From contig NZ_CANLZC010000029.1 of assembly GCF_947495455.1 (NCBI RefSeq), positions 1 through 53,683 on the forward strand: a DNA stretch of 53,683 bases, in the 5' to 3' direction. A program made the position numbers and the translations under genes. Source of the stretch: an uncultured Shewanella sp. (GTDB lineage: Bacteria; Pseudomonadota; Gammaproteobacteria; Enterobacterales; Shewanellaceae). The notes beneath the pieces are model-generated. The model did not search any database and was not told the origin of the DNA. It was given only the letters and a program-made list of their open reading frames with translations. Shown piece after piece: positions 17,961 through 27,835 of this stretch; positions within the stretch are counted from its first letter, which is position 1, and the number at the start of each line of letters is the position of its first letter.

Positions 17961-18152
17961 TTATTGCTCAGCCTTGTCTGTTTGTGTGGAAGACACCTCA
18001 TCGATGACCTTCATAGAGGCTTCTTTTAAGGCTTGATTGGCTGCACGCTCAGCTTTAGAGACATACTTTTTGATGGTGGGTGGTGTATGTTTATTGAGTT
18101 TTGCTTTAGCGCGTTTCGCCGTTTTTTTAATGATTTTCTGCTTTCTGTTCAT
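17961..18152 (-). CDS. DUF2986 small basic protein
   Basis: 63 residues, highly basic N-terminal half (MNRKQKIIKKTAKRAKAKLN, then KYVSKAERAA). This matches my memory of the DUF2986 family (PF11661), small proteins of unknown function in Shewanella, Vibrio and relatives. The charge suggests nucleic acid or ribosome association, which is inference. Monocistronic with its own hairpin. Confidence 0.75.
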   Translation of the reverse strand: MNRKQKIIKKTAKRAKAKLNKHTPPTIKKYVSKAERAANQALKEASMKVIDEVSSTQTDKAEQ

Positions 18153-18314
18153 AATCTTTTATGTGTGACGCTAAATAATGGTATTAATTTTACCTGAAAG
18201 CGTTAATCCTCGCCACAACAGAGTGATCTTGCAGTTCAGTATTCACATTACCAACTTGCCCTTTCAAGGGACTCATTGTATCTTAACGACGGTTTCGTAA
18301 GAGGAATAGGAACA

Positions 18315-18641
18315 ATGACAGAATTAGTAAAAAGTATCTCTTTTTTTGAACGATTTGAAGTGGATATATTGGCAAAACGAAAAACAATAACCTTACGTGA
18401 TGCATCAGAATCCCATTTTAAAGTCGGTCAAATTTTGAATGTGGTCGCACTAGAAACAGGTAAGTGCTTTTGCAGTATTTTGGTTGAAAGAACAACGGAT
18501 ATTGACTTTGATGCGTTAACACAGAGGCATGCCGAGCAAGAAAATATGACATTAACGCAATTAAAAAGCCTGATCCAAGATATTTATCCTGGGATCAGTT
18601 CGTTATTTATGATTGAATTTAGCCTGGTTGAAGCATTCTAA
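18315..18641 (+). CDS. yqfB: N4-acetylcytidine amidohydrolase, YqfB/ASCH type
   Basis: 108 residues from ATG 18315, preceded by GAGGAATAGGA. The frame is open from 18276, but the family length (103 in E. coli) supports the internal start. ASCH domain features: FFERFEVDILAKRKTITLRD near the N-terminus with the Lys and Thr of the K-T-I-T-L-R motif, and VGQILNVVALETG. YqfB enzymes hydrolyse N4-acetylcytidine to cytidine. Monocistronic. Confidence 0.85.
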   Translation: MTELVKSISFFERFEVDILAKRKTITLRDASESHFKVGQILNVVALETGKCFCSILVERTTDIDFDALTQRHAEQENMTLTQLKSLIQDIYPGISSLFMIEFSLVEAF

Positions 18642-18750
18642 CTATCACGGGTATATACTATTTAATTATCAACATCGTATGAGCGGCCAATATTAACACT
18701 AAATGCCGAATAACGTAAACTCAGGTACTTATATTGATTTAGCGATATAA

Positions 18751-19209
18751 TTATAGGCTGTCAAACTTTTGTTTATCGAGTGTATTAGCCCCTTCTAAAC
18801 ACTCTCCTCTTATCATGCCACGTTCATCTTCAATAAGCCGATCGAGTTCAATATAGCCTGTATGGCAAAAGTCTGTCATTTCCAATGTTTTTTTAAGGCC
18901 TAATTCGGTTTGTTCTGTGAGTAATTCGGTGGATACGTCATTTTGCTTTCTTTGTATTTTTGAAGGTAATTGATCATTTCGCTGTTTGTGTTTTTGCGCT
19001 AAACCATTTGAGGGAGAGTTTACATTCGGCGTGCTATTGCTCATAGAAGATAGAGACACACGATAAGTAAACAATTTTAAGCCATTATTAGCAATAGACG
19101 TCGTAAAGGAATCCGTAATTTTACCTGAAAAATCTTGTGGGTAGATGGCGCCTTTGGTGCAGGAAAATAAGAAAGGTAAAAAAAGGATGAGTAAGTGCAA
19201 TTTATTCAT
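18751..19209 (-). CDS. Hypothetical lipoprotein
   Basis: 152 residues with a lipobox: LILFLPFLFSC, Cys at about residue 17. The mature part is hydrophilic with no recognised domain; two cysteines later (in FCHTGYIELDRLIEDE and MIRGECLEGA) could form a disulfide. Probably anchored in the outer membrane. Function unknown; no operon partner. Confidence 0.7.
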   Translation of the reverse strand: MNKLHLLILFLPFLFSCTKGAIYPQDFSGKITDSFTTSIANNGLKLFTYRVSLSSMSNSTPNVNSPSNGLAQKHKQRNDQLPSKIQRKQNDVSTELLTEQTELGLKKTLEMTDFCHTGYIELDRLIEDERGMIRGECLEGANTLDKQKFDSL

Positions 19210-19374
19210 TTGTACCTTAGTTTAAAGATGAAAAAACAAAAAGGGAAGACTTTCGTTAAGTATATATTATTTAAGCCTATTTATTCTAGGTTATTTTTTG
19301 TCATGGAAGGTATTTGTTAAGGGTTTTTATTTTGTGTTAGCGTTAACAGAATCGTTTTCTATAGTGGATATAAG

Positions 19375-19741
19375 TAATACCAATTCTATTATATAGATGA
19401 GCAATTCAGAGCTTCTCAGGCTTTTCAATTCAAGGCGCATTTATGCTGTAATGGTGATCCCTTTCAAATGAATGCAACGCAGAAGTGGAATGTCTGAGTA
19501 GCTCACTTTGTGCGGGTTTCAACATACTTTATGTGACTTAGCTGCTTTTGATATACGACTTCATGGATGAAGGAGGTAGGGCGACGTTTGAACCCAAGCC
19601 GAGGATCACTATTAGCTTCAATCATCTGCGATCACCATGGATGGTGGGACTGTCTGTTAATGCATGAAGCAATTAACGACCTTGCCTACAGCATGTTGAA
19701 TTCCCGCTGAAAGATCACTTATATAATGGAATTGGTATAAT
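19375..19741. mobile_element. Full-length MITE-like element, copy 2
   Basis: Same termini as copy 1 and the same central region, including the stretch GGGCGACGTTTGAACCCAAG. It lacks the 52-base segment of copy 1. It sits in the gap between the lipoprotein and rhodanese genes and contains no ORF. Confidence 0.8.
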
Positions 19742-19778
19742 GTAAACGATATTTGTTTAATGGATAAAAGGATGAGAG

Positions 19779-20129
19779 ATGATTAAAACAGCTGATATAT
19801 TAATCGATGAAGCGAAGTTACAGGTAAGTTGCATTGATATTGCTGCGGCAAAGGCCTTACATGAACGTTCTGAAGTCAAGGTGATTTTGGATGTCAGGGA
19901 AAGTGATGCGGCTTTAAAATCAGCAGTGGATGGGTCACTGAATATTCCTAGGGGACTAATCGAAATGAAAATGCCAAGCTTATTTACCGATCCAAGTACG
20001 CTAATCTTAGTACATTGCGCCGGTGGCGGTAGAGCAACGTTAGCTGCCTTATCATTGCAGAAAATGGGTTACACTAATGTGCATGCAATTGTTGCAAAAT
20101 ATGAGGATATCAAAGCGGCTTTTGATTGA
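19779..20129 (+). CDS. Single-domain rhodanese-like protein
   Basis: 116 residues, cytoplasmic. Rhodanese fold features: VILDVRESDA, DGSLNIPRGLIE, and the active-site loop HCAGGGRATLAA with the sulfur-carrying Cys. Likely moves sulfane sulfur to a cyanide- or thiol-type acceptor; the partner is unknown. Standalone, immediately downstream of a MITE copy. Confidence 0.9.
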   Translation: MIKTADILIDEAKLQVSCIDIAAAKALHERSEVKVILDVRESDAALKSAVDGSLNIPRGLIEMKMPSLFTDPSTLILVHCAGGGRATLAALSLQKMGYTNVHAIVAKYEDIKAAFD

Positions 20130-20698
20130 TAGGATTATAGATATTATGATTCTAACAAAGTTGTGGTAAAAAATGATATTTTCCATTGCTGAGTTTTTTG
20201 TGAAAATTAAGGTTGAATCTGAGTTTAATCTTAATTTTTCTTATTTTAAATTTTAAAAAAAATACAAAATATTATAGGTTTCTTTTTAAGTGTAAAGATA
20301 AGATAAAAATTATCATGTTGGAATAATATTAGAATAGTCTTCTGAATCGTTTAAAATAAGAGAGAAAAAGGAAATTTTTAATGTGAAGAATAATTAATCA
20401 TTCATTTTTTCAATGCATTAAATAAGTCAATGTTTTATCTTCCACCCTATTTATTTGTAATCTATTGTCTTTCATATATTTTAATATTTTACCCTGTTGG
20501 TTTAACTATGTTGTTCTGGCTATTTTAATTCGAGTAAGCTTACAGGGTTGTACTTTGGTCTTATGTACTTTGGTGTTACACTTCTTAATATTAGGGTTGG
20601 TTAATTTAAGAGCGCTTATTTATTGAGCACAAGGATGAACTGACAAAACACAATTCAGTGTTTGTTATTCATAAAAATAATAAAATTGGGGGATTCCT
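20130..20698. other. AT-rich intergenic region, no gene seen
   Basis: About 570 bases, strikingly AT-rich, with long A/T runs near 20200-20290. It ends in a good ribosome site (GGGGGA) for the next gene. I see no convincing ORF, hairpin or repeat; it may hold a promoter for the unknown gene. Confidence 0.5.
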
Positions 20699-21319
20699 AT
20701 GTCGACAGAGATCGATGGCACAACAACAAGTGATTTTTTAGGGATGAAGATTGTTGCTGAGTGTACGTTAGTTTATACCTTTGGTAGCTATACCTCGATT
20801 ACCTTAGGTGAATATAATAATTTAAAAGTATCAACTTCGGTTGAAGCGACTTTAGGTTTGAAGTTTGAACTCAATGTTGCGGCTAAATTTAGTTATAACG
20901 CAAATTTTTTAACCTGCTCTTATACTGGAACCGTTTTAGAAGTTAAATCATCTGAAGTTAAGCTTCAAGCGGATAGTTTGTTTGGAGAGCGTACTAAAGT
21001 AGTTGCAGCAGAAGAAAAAGCAGCTTTGTCTAGCTTGGAAGCATTAGAACAAGAAGTCAGAGCGATTAATTCGAAAGTTACCGCCCATTCAGCAAAAATT
21101 GATACAACGGTCAATAGGATAGATTCAACCCTGACTAAAATTGGAACAACAGTGACTGCTGTTGAAACAAAAACCACAGCCATTGATGATATCGTAACAC
21201 GAATAGAGTCGGCTGAAGCAAAAATAACCCAAGCAGGCGCCTATTTAGCCGATCACGAGACTGCCTTATATTCTTCCGAAATTTCAATTAATGATAGCGG
21301 ACTGAATATGTTGGGGTGA
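20699..21319 (+). CDS. Unknown protein with C-terminal coiled coil
   Basis: 206 residues, no signal peptide. Residues 1-~100 are Thr/Ser-rich and beta-like, with short strands such as SYTSITLGEYNNLKVST and LGLKFELNVAAKFSYNA. Residues ~110-190 form a heptad-like coiled coil with repeated Thr-containing segments (KIDTTVNRIDSTLTKIGTTV). The layout resembles structural or tail-fibre-like proteins and some T6SS VgrG-associated proteins, but I do not recognise a family. Strong Shine-Dalgarno, standalone, in AT-rich surroundings that suggest acquisition. Confidence 0.65.
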   Translation: MSTEIDGTTTSDFLGMKIVAECTLVYTFGSYTSITLGEYNNLKVSTSVEATLGLKFELNVAAKFSYNANFLTCSYTGTVLEVKSSEVKLQADSLFGERTKVVAAEEKAALSSLEALEQEVRAINSKVTAHSAKIDTTVNRIDSTLTKIGTTVTAVETKTTAIDDIVTRIESAEAKITQAGAYLADHETALYSSEISINDSGLNMLG

Positions 21320-21337
21320 TTTCAAATTTTTTTAGTT

Positions 21338-22321
21338 TTATATTTCAATCATTATGGGAATTTTCAGTGACTGTTTTTTGATATGGCTTCTTAAATAGAG
21401 GCTTGTTATCATGCCAATGAAGGCGCACAACAAGAGCAATGAAAATAAATATTGGTAACCTATTATGCCTAGATAAGTGTCCAGTAAATACCCTGCTATC
21501 GGTGCAAAAAACACATCTGGGGTAAAACCTATGACAGAGATTAAACCGATAGTGATCCCTGTTTGATATCGAGAGATTTTATTTTCTTCCAGTAGGGCAA
21601 AATAAATAGCTCTAACGGCAAAGACTGTGATAAAAGTGAGGTCTAAGGTTAAGTAGATAATCTGACTATTGAGTGACAAAGGAGAGCTTAAGCTCAAAGT
21701 AAGGTAACTGATAGCCATGAGTCTAAAACTGATAGAAATGACTTTACTGGCAGAAAAACGATCGGCAAGGTAGCCTGCTGTTATGGCTGCAATGAGGCGT
21801 AAATAAGCTGATAGAGAAATGAGACTTGCTGAATCTAATGGGTCAAGCTTTAAAATATCAACAGCATATATACTATAATAATCAATAGCTTTGTAACCAC
21901 AATAAGCACTAACAACGATAGTTGCTTGCAACCAAACATTGTGTTGTTTAACAATATTTAAGTTGTTGAAAATAGATAGGCGTACTGTTTTAGTCTTGAA
22001 GGCTTTAACATTTGGAATACTACACCAGACTAAGCATGCACTGATAATAGTCATACTAGTATAAAAATAAATGACTTGTTTAAAAGCATGGGTTTGCTGT
22101 TGTAAAGTGGCTTGCGTTAAGCTAGTAGGAATAAGCTGGCTCAGTAATAAAACAGCGATAGAGGCGACAATGGCGGCGATTAAGCCTCGGCCGCCATCGA
22201 GTAATCCAAAAGCGCGACCTTGGTTAGATTCGTTTCCCCATTCTCGAGTGGCTTTTAGCATCGCAGCCCAAAATAGAAAAATAGAGGTCAGTCTCCAATA
22301 GCCATACAGTAACACCAGCAT
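21338..22321 (-). pseudogene. MFS transporter lacking its N-terminal ~100 residues
   Basis: 327 residues, starting in the middle of the first MFS half (LVLLYGYWRLTSIFLFWAA, then KATREWGNESNQGRAFGLLD and GGRGLIAA). Family members of this type are about 430 residues. The frame continues upstream only to an in-frame TAA at 22349-22351, and the N-terminal helices are not found upstream. Eight or nine membrane segments remain, so transport activity is doubtful. Probably a 5'-truncated gene; a short functional form cannot be excluded. Confidence 0.7.
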
Positions 22322-22351
22322 TTTTTTATTAGGGATTTGGCTAACTGATTA

Positions 22352-23222
22352 TTTTAATTTGTTTTTTCGGCCATTTAATTTTCCGAGGAGCCAGTTTAAA
22401 AAGCGTATCTTACGATATTTTTTTAATCTAGATATTGAATTATTGTGTAACATTCTAATTTTAATGGTGTTATTGATGGGTGAGTATAAAATAATAAGGG
22501 AAGTGTTGAGATAGCTTATAACCACTTCGGGCCGATAACAAACACTATCACTATGGCGGCAGGCTAACAAGACTGAAGGTATTGGGTCACTTTAAATCAA
22601 GTTCATCATTTGAACCTACATTGAGCCAAGTGCTTCAAATAGTCCAGCAAAATAGAATAATCAGTAACACAGACATCATAAAGGTAAAAAATAAAGAGTA
22701 TGGCACGTGAACTGTTGCTGTATGACAGAGTGGGTGCGTATTAAAAGTGAAAGCGAAACTTTACAGGGATATTTGAAAGCATTATCAAGAATAAATTTTT
22801 CATATAAGGTGCCTTGAAGTGATCTATCAAAGATCCCCCTTTTTGAACGGTTAATTTTATGCTGTCTTTAGCGAATTGATATCAGTTAGTAGTACAAGGA
22901 AATATATCATCATAACTATTGGTGCCCTTCCAGTTAGGGTCATCAAATAAAGCATAATACCTTTTATCTTTAAAACGAATACTCAGTTGTCGTTATTGAT
23001 AATTCAAATTGAAAGTGGCTATTTATAAACTAATACTTTTTATATTGGTCATTATAATACTTATTGTTTATTTAGAGTCAATGGATAATGTTTTCTAGTA
23101 CATTTGATGAGTACCTTTTGTGTTATTTAAAATGTTCTCCATATGTTGTTTAATCAGGAGTCTGTTTTAATAAAAGTCATTTTATATTTTTGGCTATTGG
23201 CAGTTCAGGCAAATAAGGGAGT
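22352..23222. other. Long gap upstream of the barrel protein, no gene seen
   Basis: About 870 bases, AT-rich, holding only short unsupported frames. It may contain decayed remains of the MFS gene's 5' part, which I could not recognise. It ends with AAGGGAG, the ribosome site of the next gene. Confidence 0.45.
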
Positions 23223-23912
23223 ATGAGAATGAAGGGTATAAAGGTATTGATGCTAGTTTCTGGTTATTTTTTTGCTTGTGTTTTTTCCAGTATAGCAATA
23301 GCGGATCACCATAGAACTGGCCCTAGTAGAATGGGTGGGAAGTGGGTATACGCTCAATTATCTGTTGGCGCAAATTTTCAATTTAATCAGAATGTTTATT
23401 ACAATGGTGATGTGACAGTGAGAGGCATAGGTGGTGGGTTACAGATGAGCTATGATCCAGGACTAAATTTTGGAGGAGCGATAGGGTATCAAGCACATGA
23501 ATGGCGAATGGCTTTCAGTATTGATCATTATAATAATGATATGAAAACATCACAAACGGGGACTTCATCTCTAGCAACAAGTAAAAGCAGCGCGACAACT
23601 TATTTAGGTAATCTTTATTATGATTGGAAAATAAAGGAACTGCCAATTAAACCTTTTATCGGTGTGGGAATGGGGTTAATTGGTGTCAATATGGATATTA
23701 ATAATTATGTCTCTCAAGATGATTATGTGATGGCATATCAATTTACTCTTGGTTTTAGCTATGATATTAATTCAAAGCTAAAAATGAGTCTTGAGTATAA
23801 GCACCTTAATTCTAATGAGTTGAGTTATGAGATAGAAAATGATAGTGGATATAAGGATTTTATGTATTACCAAGTCAATAGTTTTGGTATGAATATGCGT
23901 TATCGATTTTAA
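23223..23912 (+). CDS. Outer-membrane beta-barrel protein, OmpW/Opa-like size
   Basis: 229 residues with a signal peptide (about 1-28, ending SIAIADHH). The mature protein is made of alternating strands with Gly and aromatic residues, such as GVGMGLIGVNMDI and YQFTLGFSYDINSKLKMSLEYK, and ends in phenylalanine (GMNMRYRF), the usual signal for the BAM complex. Probably an eight-stranded barrel. Function unknown. The CHRD gene follows 58 bases later on the same strand. Confidence 0.75.
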   Translation: MRMKGIKVLMLVSGYFFACVFSSIAIADHHRTGPSRMGGKWVYAQLSVGANFQFNQNVYYNGDVTVRGIGGGLQMSYDPGLNFGGAIGYQAHEWRMAFSIDHYNNDMKTSQTGTSSLATSKSSATTYLGNLYYDWKIKELPIKPFIGVGMGLIGVNMDINNYVSQDDYVMAYQFTLGFSYDINSKLKMSLEYKHLNSNELSYEIENDSGYKDFMYYQVNSFGMNMRYRF

Positions 23913-23970
23913 AAGTTTGTTCAAATGATTCAATTATTAGTTTACCGCATTAATCTATAAAAGGATATTT

Positions 23971-24570
23971 ATGAAAACAATTAAACAGATATTATTACTC
24001 GCATTCTTCAGTTGTGTATTGCTATTTACTCGCATAAGTGCTGTGCAAGCTCATGGGCATAAAGGGGGAAATGCTGAAGGGCAAGCTGCACAGAATGGCT
24101 TCATCACTTATGAAGTGGATTTATCGCCGCAATTAGAAAAAGATCTAGATGGAAAAGCGGTTGAGTCTAATACACCTAAGGGGGCGATGGGCGCGGCGGT
24201 ATTGAGTTATGATGTTGAAAAAGCCAATTTACACTTTCTTATTAGTTATACAGGGTTATCCGGTGAAGGGGTAGTGATGGCACATTTTCATTCAAAAGAT
24301 ACACAAGGTAATCCCATTGTTCAAACGATTTGTGGGCAACCAGAAAAACCGGGAATAGTGAAAGATTGGCCTAACACAAAAGATAATCAGGGCCGAAAAG
24401 GGCTGGAAAAAACATGCCCATCGGGTAATAGTGGTTATCTCAAAGGTAAATGGGAACATATGGAACCAAGTGCTATTGAAGCCTTAAAAACAGGAAAAAT
24501 GAATATCAATTTGCATACTAAGCTGAATATGAAAGGCGAAATTAATGGATATATTAACATTTTGAATTAA
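23971..24570 (+). CDS. Secreted CHRD-domain protein
   Basis: 199 residues with a signal peptide (about 1-27, ending AVQAHGHK). A CHRD domain covers about 45-198: GAAVLSYDVEKANLHFLISY, GEGVVMAHFHS, and the end KMNINLHTKLNMKGEINGYI. CHRD domains are named after chordin and occur in secreted bacterial proteins of unknown function; His residues suggest metal binding. May form a unit with the upstream barrel protein. Confidence 0.85.
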   Translation: MKTIKQILLLAFFSCVLLFTRISAVQAHGHKGGNAEGQAAQNGFITYEVDLSPQLEKDLDGKAVESNTPKGAMGAAVLSYDVEKANLHFLISYTGLSGEGVVMAHFHSKDTQGNPIVQTICGQPEKPGIVKDWPNTKDNQGRKGLEKTCPSGNSGYLKGKWEHMEPSAIEALKTGKMNINLHTKLNMKGEINGYINILN

Positions 24571-24577
24571 AAAATTA

Positions 24578-24640
24578 TTGCTTGTCTATTGCATGTAGGT
24601 CCATGTAGGTCCATGTAGGGTCATTGAAATAGACAAGCAA
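24578..24640. terminator. Bidirectional hairpin with a tandem-repeat loop
   Basis: TTGCTTGTCTATT and its exact 13-base complement AATAGACAAGCAA enclose a loop of about 37 bases that contains three head-to-tail copies of an 11-base unit (CATGTAGGTC plus C). It lies between the convergent CHRD and queF genes and is flanked by an A-run on the left, so it can serve queF; the loop has expanded by slippage. Confidence 0.65.
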
Positions 24641-24663
24641 AGTGAATGCTGAAGTGAAGATTA

Positions 24664-25524
24664 CTACTGTCTAGCCACTCTATGATTATCTGATGGCGTT
24701 TCAAAATCGCTGCGATAGGGGTTAATATCTAAACCACCACGGCGGGTATAACGGGCGTAAACGGTTAGCTTTGTACATTGACAAAAGCGCTTTAAATCGA
24801 CAAAAATTCGCTCGACACATTGTTCATGAAATTCATTGTGTTCACGAAATGAAATTAAATAGCGCAATAGTTTTTCTCTATCGATTTTAGGCCCCTGATA
24901 ACGGATCATGACGCTGCCCCAGTCTGGTTGGCTGGTGATCAAGCAATTAGATTTTAATAAATTTGAATTAAGGGTTTCAGCGACTAAGGTTTTCTCATCG
25001 GTACTGTTTTGCAGATACTCAGGATTAAAGTCATAGTTGTCAATTTCGATATCTAAATGATCAATACAAGTACCGGGAAGGTTGATGATCCGTTGATTTG
25101 AAAAGAGTCTAGGCTCAATAATCGTCACGCTAACATCACTTTTTGCACAGGCGCTAAGATCTCGAATTAAGGTATCGCGAACGGCGGCCACGCTGTCAAA
25201 ATGTGTTTGGTTAAAACTGTTGAGGTAGAGTTTAAAGGATTTTGATTCAACAAGATTATCACTGTCAAAAGGTACCGAAAATTCAGCAATGGCGATCATA
25301 GGCTTGCCTTTGGTATTAAGCCAAGATAATTCATAGCCTGTCCAAATATCGCTACCATGAAAAGGTAAGTTATCAGCATCGAGGGCAATGGCATTTCGGT
25401 TTAATGTTCTAGGTACACCTTGTAAAAGGCTGGCGTTATATTTAGATTGGTATTCGCTTGTTTTACCCAGTGTTAGCTCTGAAAGTTCATGAGCATCACC
25501 GTAGGGATCATGATCTTGTGTCAT
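24664..25524 (-). CDS. queF: NADPH-dependent 7-cyano-7-deazaguanine reductase (type II)
   Basis: 286 residues from ATG 25524. The frame is open to 25791, but that extension overlaps syd, while [20 protein letters not shown] gives the family length (282 in E. coli). QueF reduces preQ0 to preQ1 in queuosine synthesis. Motifs: [12 protein letters not shown] near residue 90, the catalytic Cys in [12 protein letters not shown] and the Asp of QPDW, and [13 protein letters not shown] at the C-terminal half. Divergent from syd with about 60 bases between. Confidence 0.96.
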   Translation of the reverse strand: MTQDHDPYGDAHELSELTLGKTSEYQSKYNASLLQGVPRTLNRNAIALDADNLPFHGSDIWTGYELSWLNTKGKPMIAIAEFSVPFDSDNLVESKSFKLYLNSFNQTHFDSVAAVRDTLIRDLSACAKSDVSVTIIEPRLFSNQRIINLPGTCIDHLDIEIDNYDFNPEYLQNSTDEKTLVAETLNSNLLKSNCLITSQPDWGSVMIRYQGPKIDREKLLRYLISFREHNEFHEQCVERIFVDLKRFCQCTKLTVYARYTRRGGLDINPYRSDFETPSDNHRVARQ

Positions 25525-25583
25525 CAATACAATTTCCGTGTCAAAATAGGCCAACATTATAACTGATTTTGGAATCATCCTCA

Positions 25584-26243
25584 GTGTCTTCTTTATCCGC
25601 ATTAACAAATTTTTTAAAACGCTATCAAGCAATCTATCAAGAAGAATGTGATGAGTTTCCCCGTTTTTATGCTCAAGGGGAAGATTCTGCTTGTATCGTG
25701 CAAGAAACAGATCTGGATGAGAATATGCCAGTTCAATGGGTGAGTGTCGTAAGAGATCAGGTGGGCAATTTTGATAATGTTGCCAGTGCACTGGATATTC
25801 GCTTACATTCCGATATTAATGGATTCTATGGTCATTTTTTTTCAGGCCCATTAATGTTTCATTCTCAATGGGGGGCAGGAGAAGTTTTACAACCATGGAA
25901 CCAAAATGATTTTGAATGCTTACAGCAAAATATCATTGGTCATCTCATGATGAAGAGAAAGTTAAAACAACCGTTAACTTGGTTTATTGGCGTCATGGAG
26001 GAAGGGGATACTATGATCACAGTCAATAATGAAACAGGCAGTGTATGGATAGAAAAGCCTGGGGAGGTGCAATCCATACAGCTAGCCAGTAGTGTTGATG
26101 ATTTTTTGAGTCAATTGACGCCTAGGGTGGCGGCTGCCAAAGTGTATGATGAATTAGACACTGGCTTAGAGGGCGCGGCGGATCATCCGGGGATTTGGCA
26201 ACGCCTAAAAACTATGTATCAGTACTTACGTAATAAAGGCTGA
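25584..26243 (+). CDS. syd: SecY-interacting protein Syd
   Basis: 219 residues from GTG 25584, matching the Shewanella-type start [14 protein letters not shown]; a TTG five codons upstream (25569) is an alternative. Syd binds SecY at the inner membrane and has been linked to quality control of the translocon. Features: [38 protein letters not shown] and [13 protein letters not shown]. The 3' end is five bases from the convergent DUF2310 gene. Confidence 0.94.
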   Translation: MSSLSALTNFLKRYQAIYQEECDEFPRFYAQGEDSACIVQETDLDENMPVQWVSVVRDQVGNFDNVASALDIRLHSDINGFYGHFFSGPLMFHSQWGAGEVLQPWNQNDFECLQQNIIGHLMMKRKLKQPLTWFIGVMEEGDTMITVNNETGSVWIEKPGEVQSIQLASSVDDFLSQLTPRVAAAKVYDELDTGLEGAADHPGIWQRLKTMYQYLRNKG

Positions 26244-26248
26244 TAAGA

Positions 26249-27022
26249 TCACAAATAATCCCATGATATATTTGAGACAATTCGGCAGTCATCACATTTA
26301 AAGTGAAAGAGATCTAACAGGGGCGTGTCGACTCGCCAATCAGGGTTGCCGCAACGGGGGCAAGGTCGGTTCATTTCGGTTTTTAAGCTATCGCCCCCAA
26401 CGCGATATAAGTAGTAATAAGTGGGAATTTGAGTGAGATATTCAATTCTTCCTCTAATGTCCCAACCTCGTCTAAATAAATCGCTTTGGTGATGGGTGAG
26501 TTCATTTAAGTTGGCAAATTCAGCTTTGCAGCCTGCCGCCATCTGTAGCTCATCGCAAGCTTGCCATTCTGTTTGCCAGCGGATAATGCGTTTATGATCC
26601 CCATTAAAGGTGGCTGGTATGTGATAAAGTGGAATGGGTTGTAGTGTATCACCACTGCGAAGAGGTGAGCACATGTGTACATAGCTAGTGTAAATAATTT
26701 GCCAAGAAGGCACTTGAGTGCAACTGACTTCAGAATTAATATCTTGGCCAATATACTTCTCTCTAGGGGCTAAGAGTTTTGCCTCTGTGAGTGCTGACCA
26801 AGCCTGCTTGACCCAGGGACTATGGTATTTATGACTGAGACTGTTTTTTTCTGGCATTAATAGCCTGACTTTAAATTCTCCTTCGTTAAAGGCTACCGCA
26901 AATTCTCGGCCTAATATTTGCCCATTAGCGCGCAGTGCTTCTAGTAGGTGATTGATGGCTTTTTCTGCTGCAGTCAATGTGGTGTCAGCAAAGCACTCAA
27001 ACCTGAGTTCCATAACTTGCAT
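26249..27022 (-). CDS. DUF2310 zinc-ribbon protein
   Basis: 257 residues, no signal. The C-terminus carries a CPRCGNPDW...FKCDDC four-cysteine ribbon (about 215-245), and the rest matches the DUF2310 family, which commonly lies beside syd in Shewanella and Vibrio. Annotated in places as possibly nucleic-acid-binding; no experimental role known to me. Start ATG 27022, with a second in-frame ATG three codons later. Confidence 0.85.
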   Translation of the reverse strand: MQVMELRFECFADTTLTAAEKAINHLLEALRANGQILGREFAVAFNEGEFKVRLLMPEKNSLSHKYHSPWVKQAWSALTEAKLLAPREKYIGQDINSEVSCTQVPSWQIIYTSYVHMCSPLRSGDTLQPIPLYHIPATFNGDHKRIIRWQTEWQACDELQMAAGCKAEFANLNELTHHQSDLFRRGWDIRGRIEYLTQIPTYYYLYRVGGDSLKTEMNRPCPRCGNPDWRVDTPLLDLFHFKCDDCRIVSNISWDYL

Positions 27023-27122
27023 GGGTCTTGTTTCCTGTTGAGTATTGATGGCCGCCCGAGGGGCTCTTAATGCATGTCTATTGGTCGTTAATCTGAGCTT
27101 AGGTCAGTTGATGCTTTAGGGG

Positions 27123-27506
27123 CTATTTGTTCTTTTCAAGCTGAGCCACTTTTTCTTTTAATATTGCGTGTTCTTGGGTTAATGCATCGAGTCGAGTGGT
27201 GAGCACACTGACGTGTTGCTGTAACTGAGTCATCATTTCTTGTATTTGTGTATTGATGGGGTTATCGATGTGATTTAGCGCATTGGTGATCTCGTTTTCA
27301 TTGTGCTGATTTTTTAAGATCTGAATATTTTGAGATAATGCGTGTTTTTCTTGCTCTGACATAGCCTTATATTGCTGTAAGCCTTGAATGAGCGTCGGCA
27401 TTGAATATTGAGTGCCAAGTTGGCGTTTAATTAAGGCTAAACTGGGCGACTTTCCGCGACTGGCAATATCATGTGCGGTAGTAATGATGGTGTCTAGCGG
27501 ATCCAT
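27123..27506 (-). CDS. KfrA-N-like DNA-binding coiled-coil protein
   Basis: 127 residues from ATG 27506 (preceded by GAGAAC). Residues ~1-40 (ASRGKSPSLALIKRQLG) resemble the KfrA N-terminal helix-turn-helix, and the rest is a coiled coil (MTQLQQHVSVLTTRLDALTQ to the end KVAQLEKNK). Probably a small DNA-binding or nucleoid protein. The frame extends to a TTG at 27524, which I consider less likely. Confidence 0.65.
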   Translation of the reverse strand: MDPLDTIITTAHDIASRGKSPSLALIKRQLGTQYSMPTLIQGLQQYKAMSEQEKHALSQNIQILKNQHNENEITNALNHIDNPINTQIQEMMTQLQQHVSVLTTRLDALTQEHAILKEKVAQLEKNK

Positions 27507-27634
27507 GGTGTTCTCGGTAAGCAAGGTTTATGTCAAATTTTCTCAAATATTAACATGTTTAGTTTGATTTTATAAACGGCCTTTTTTGAGTATTGGTATT
27601 TTTTCTGAGTTTATTGCTAAAGGTTTTTTAAAAG

Positions 27635-27650
27635 TGGCCGAGATATTGCT
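27635..27650 (+). promoter_or_regulatory. Sigma-54 promoter of the flagellar operon
   Basis: TGGCCGAGATATTGCT: GG and GC dinucleotides with exactly 10 bases between them, close to the consensus TGGCACG-N4-TTGC[AT]. It lies about 185 bases upstream of fliE. In Vibrio, Pseudomonas and Shewanella the fliE-led operon is RpoN-dependent with FlrA/FlrC activators, which agrees; the transcription start would be near 27661. Confidence 0.75.
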
Positions 27651-27835
27651 ACTTGCTTAACGAGCTGAAAATAGCGACAAACCGTAACTAAGGTGTCAAT
27701 TTTTTGTCGCATTAGCGTTCATAGCGTGTGCTATTGCTTTGAAAGGGATCGTTTCAAAGCGCTGTTGTATTAAAAAAGATAGCGTGATGAGTTGATGGGG
27801 ATCTAGCGTGAGCAAATGGCTGTTAAGGAGAGAAA

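Noticed and set aside
22349..22570. 73-codon minus-strand ORF upstream of the truncated MFS gene
   Set aside because: I looked for the missing MFS N-terminus here; the translation is not hydrophobic or MFS-like.
25525..25791. N-terminal extension of queF
   Set aside because: It would overlap the divergent syd gene, and QueF family length fits the internal ATG at 25524.
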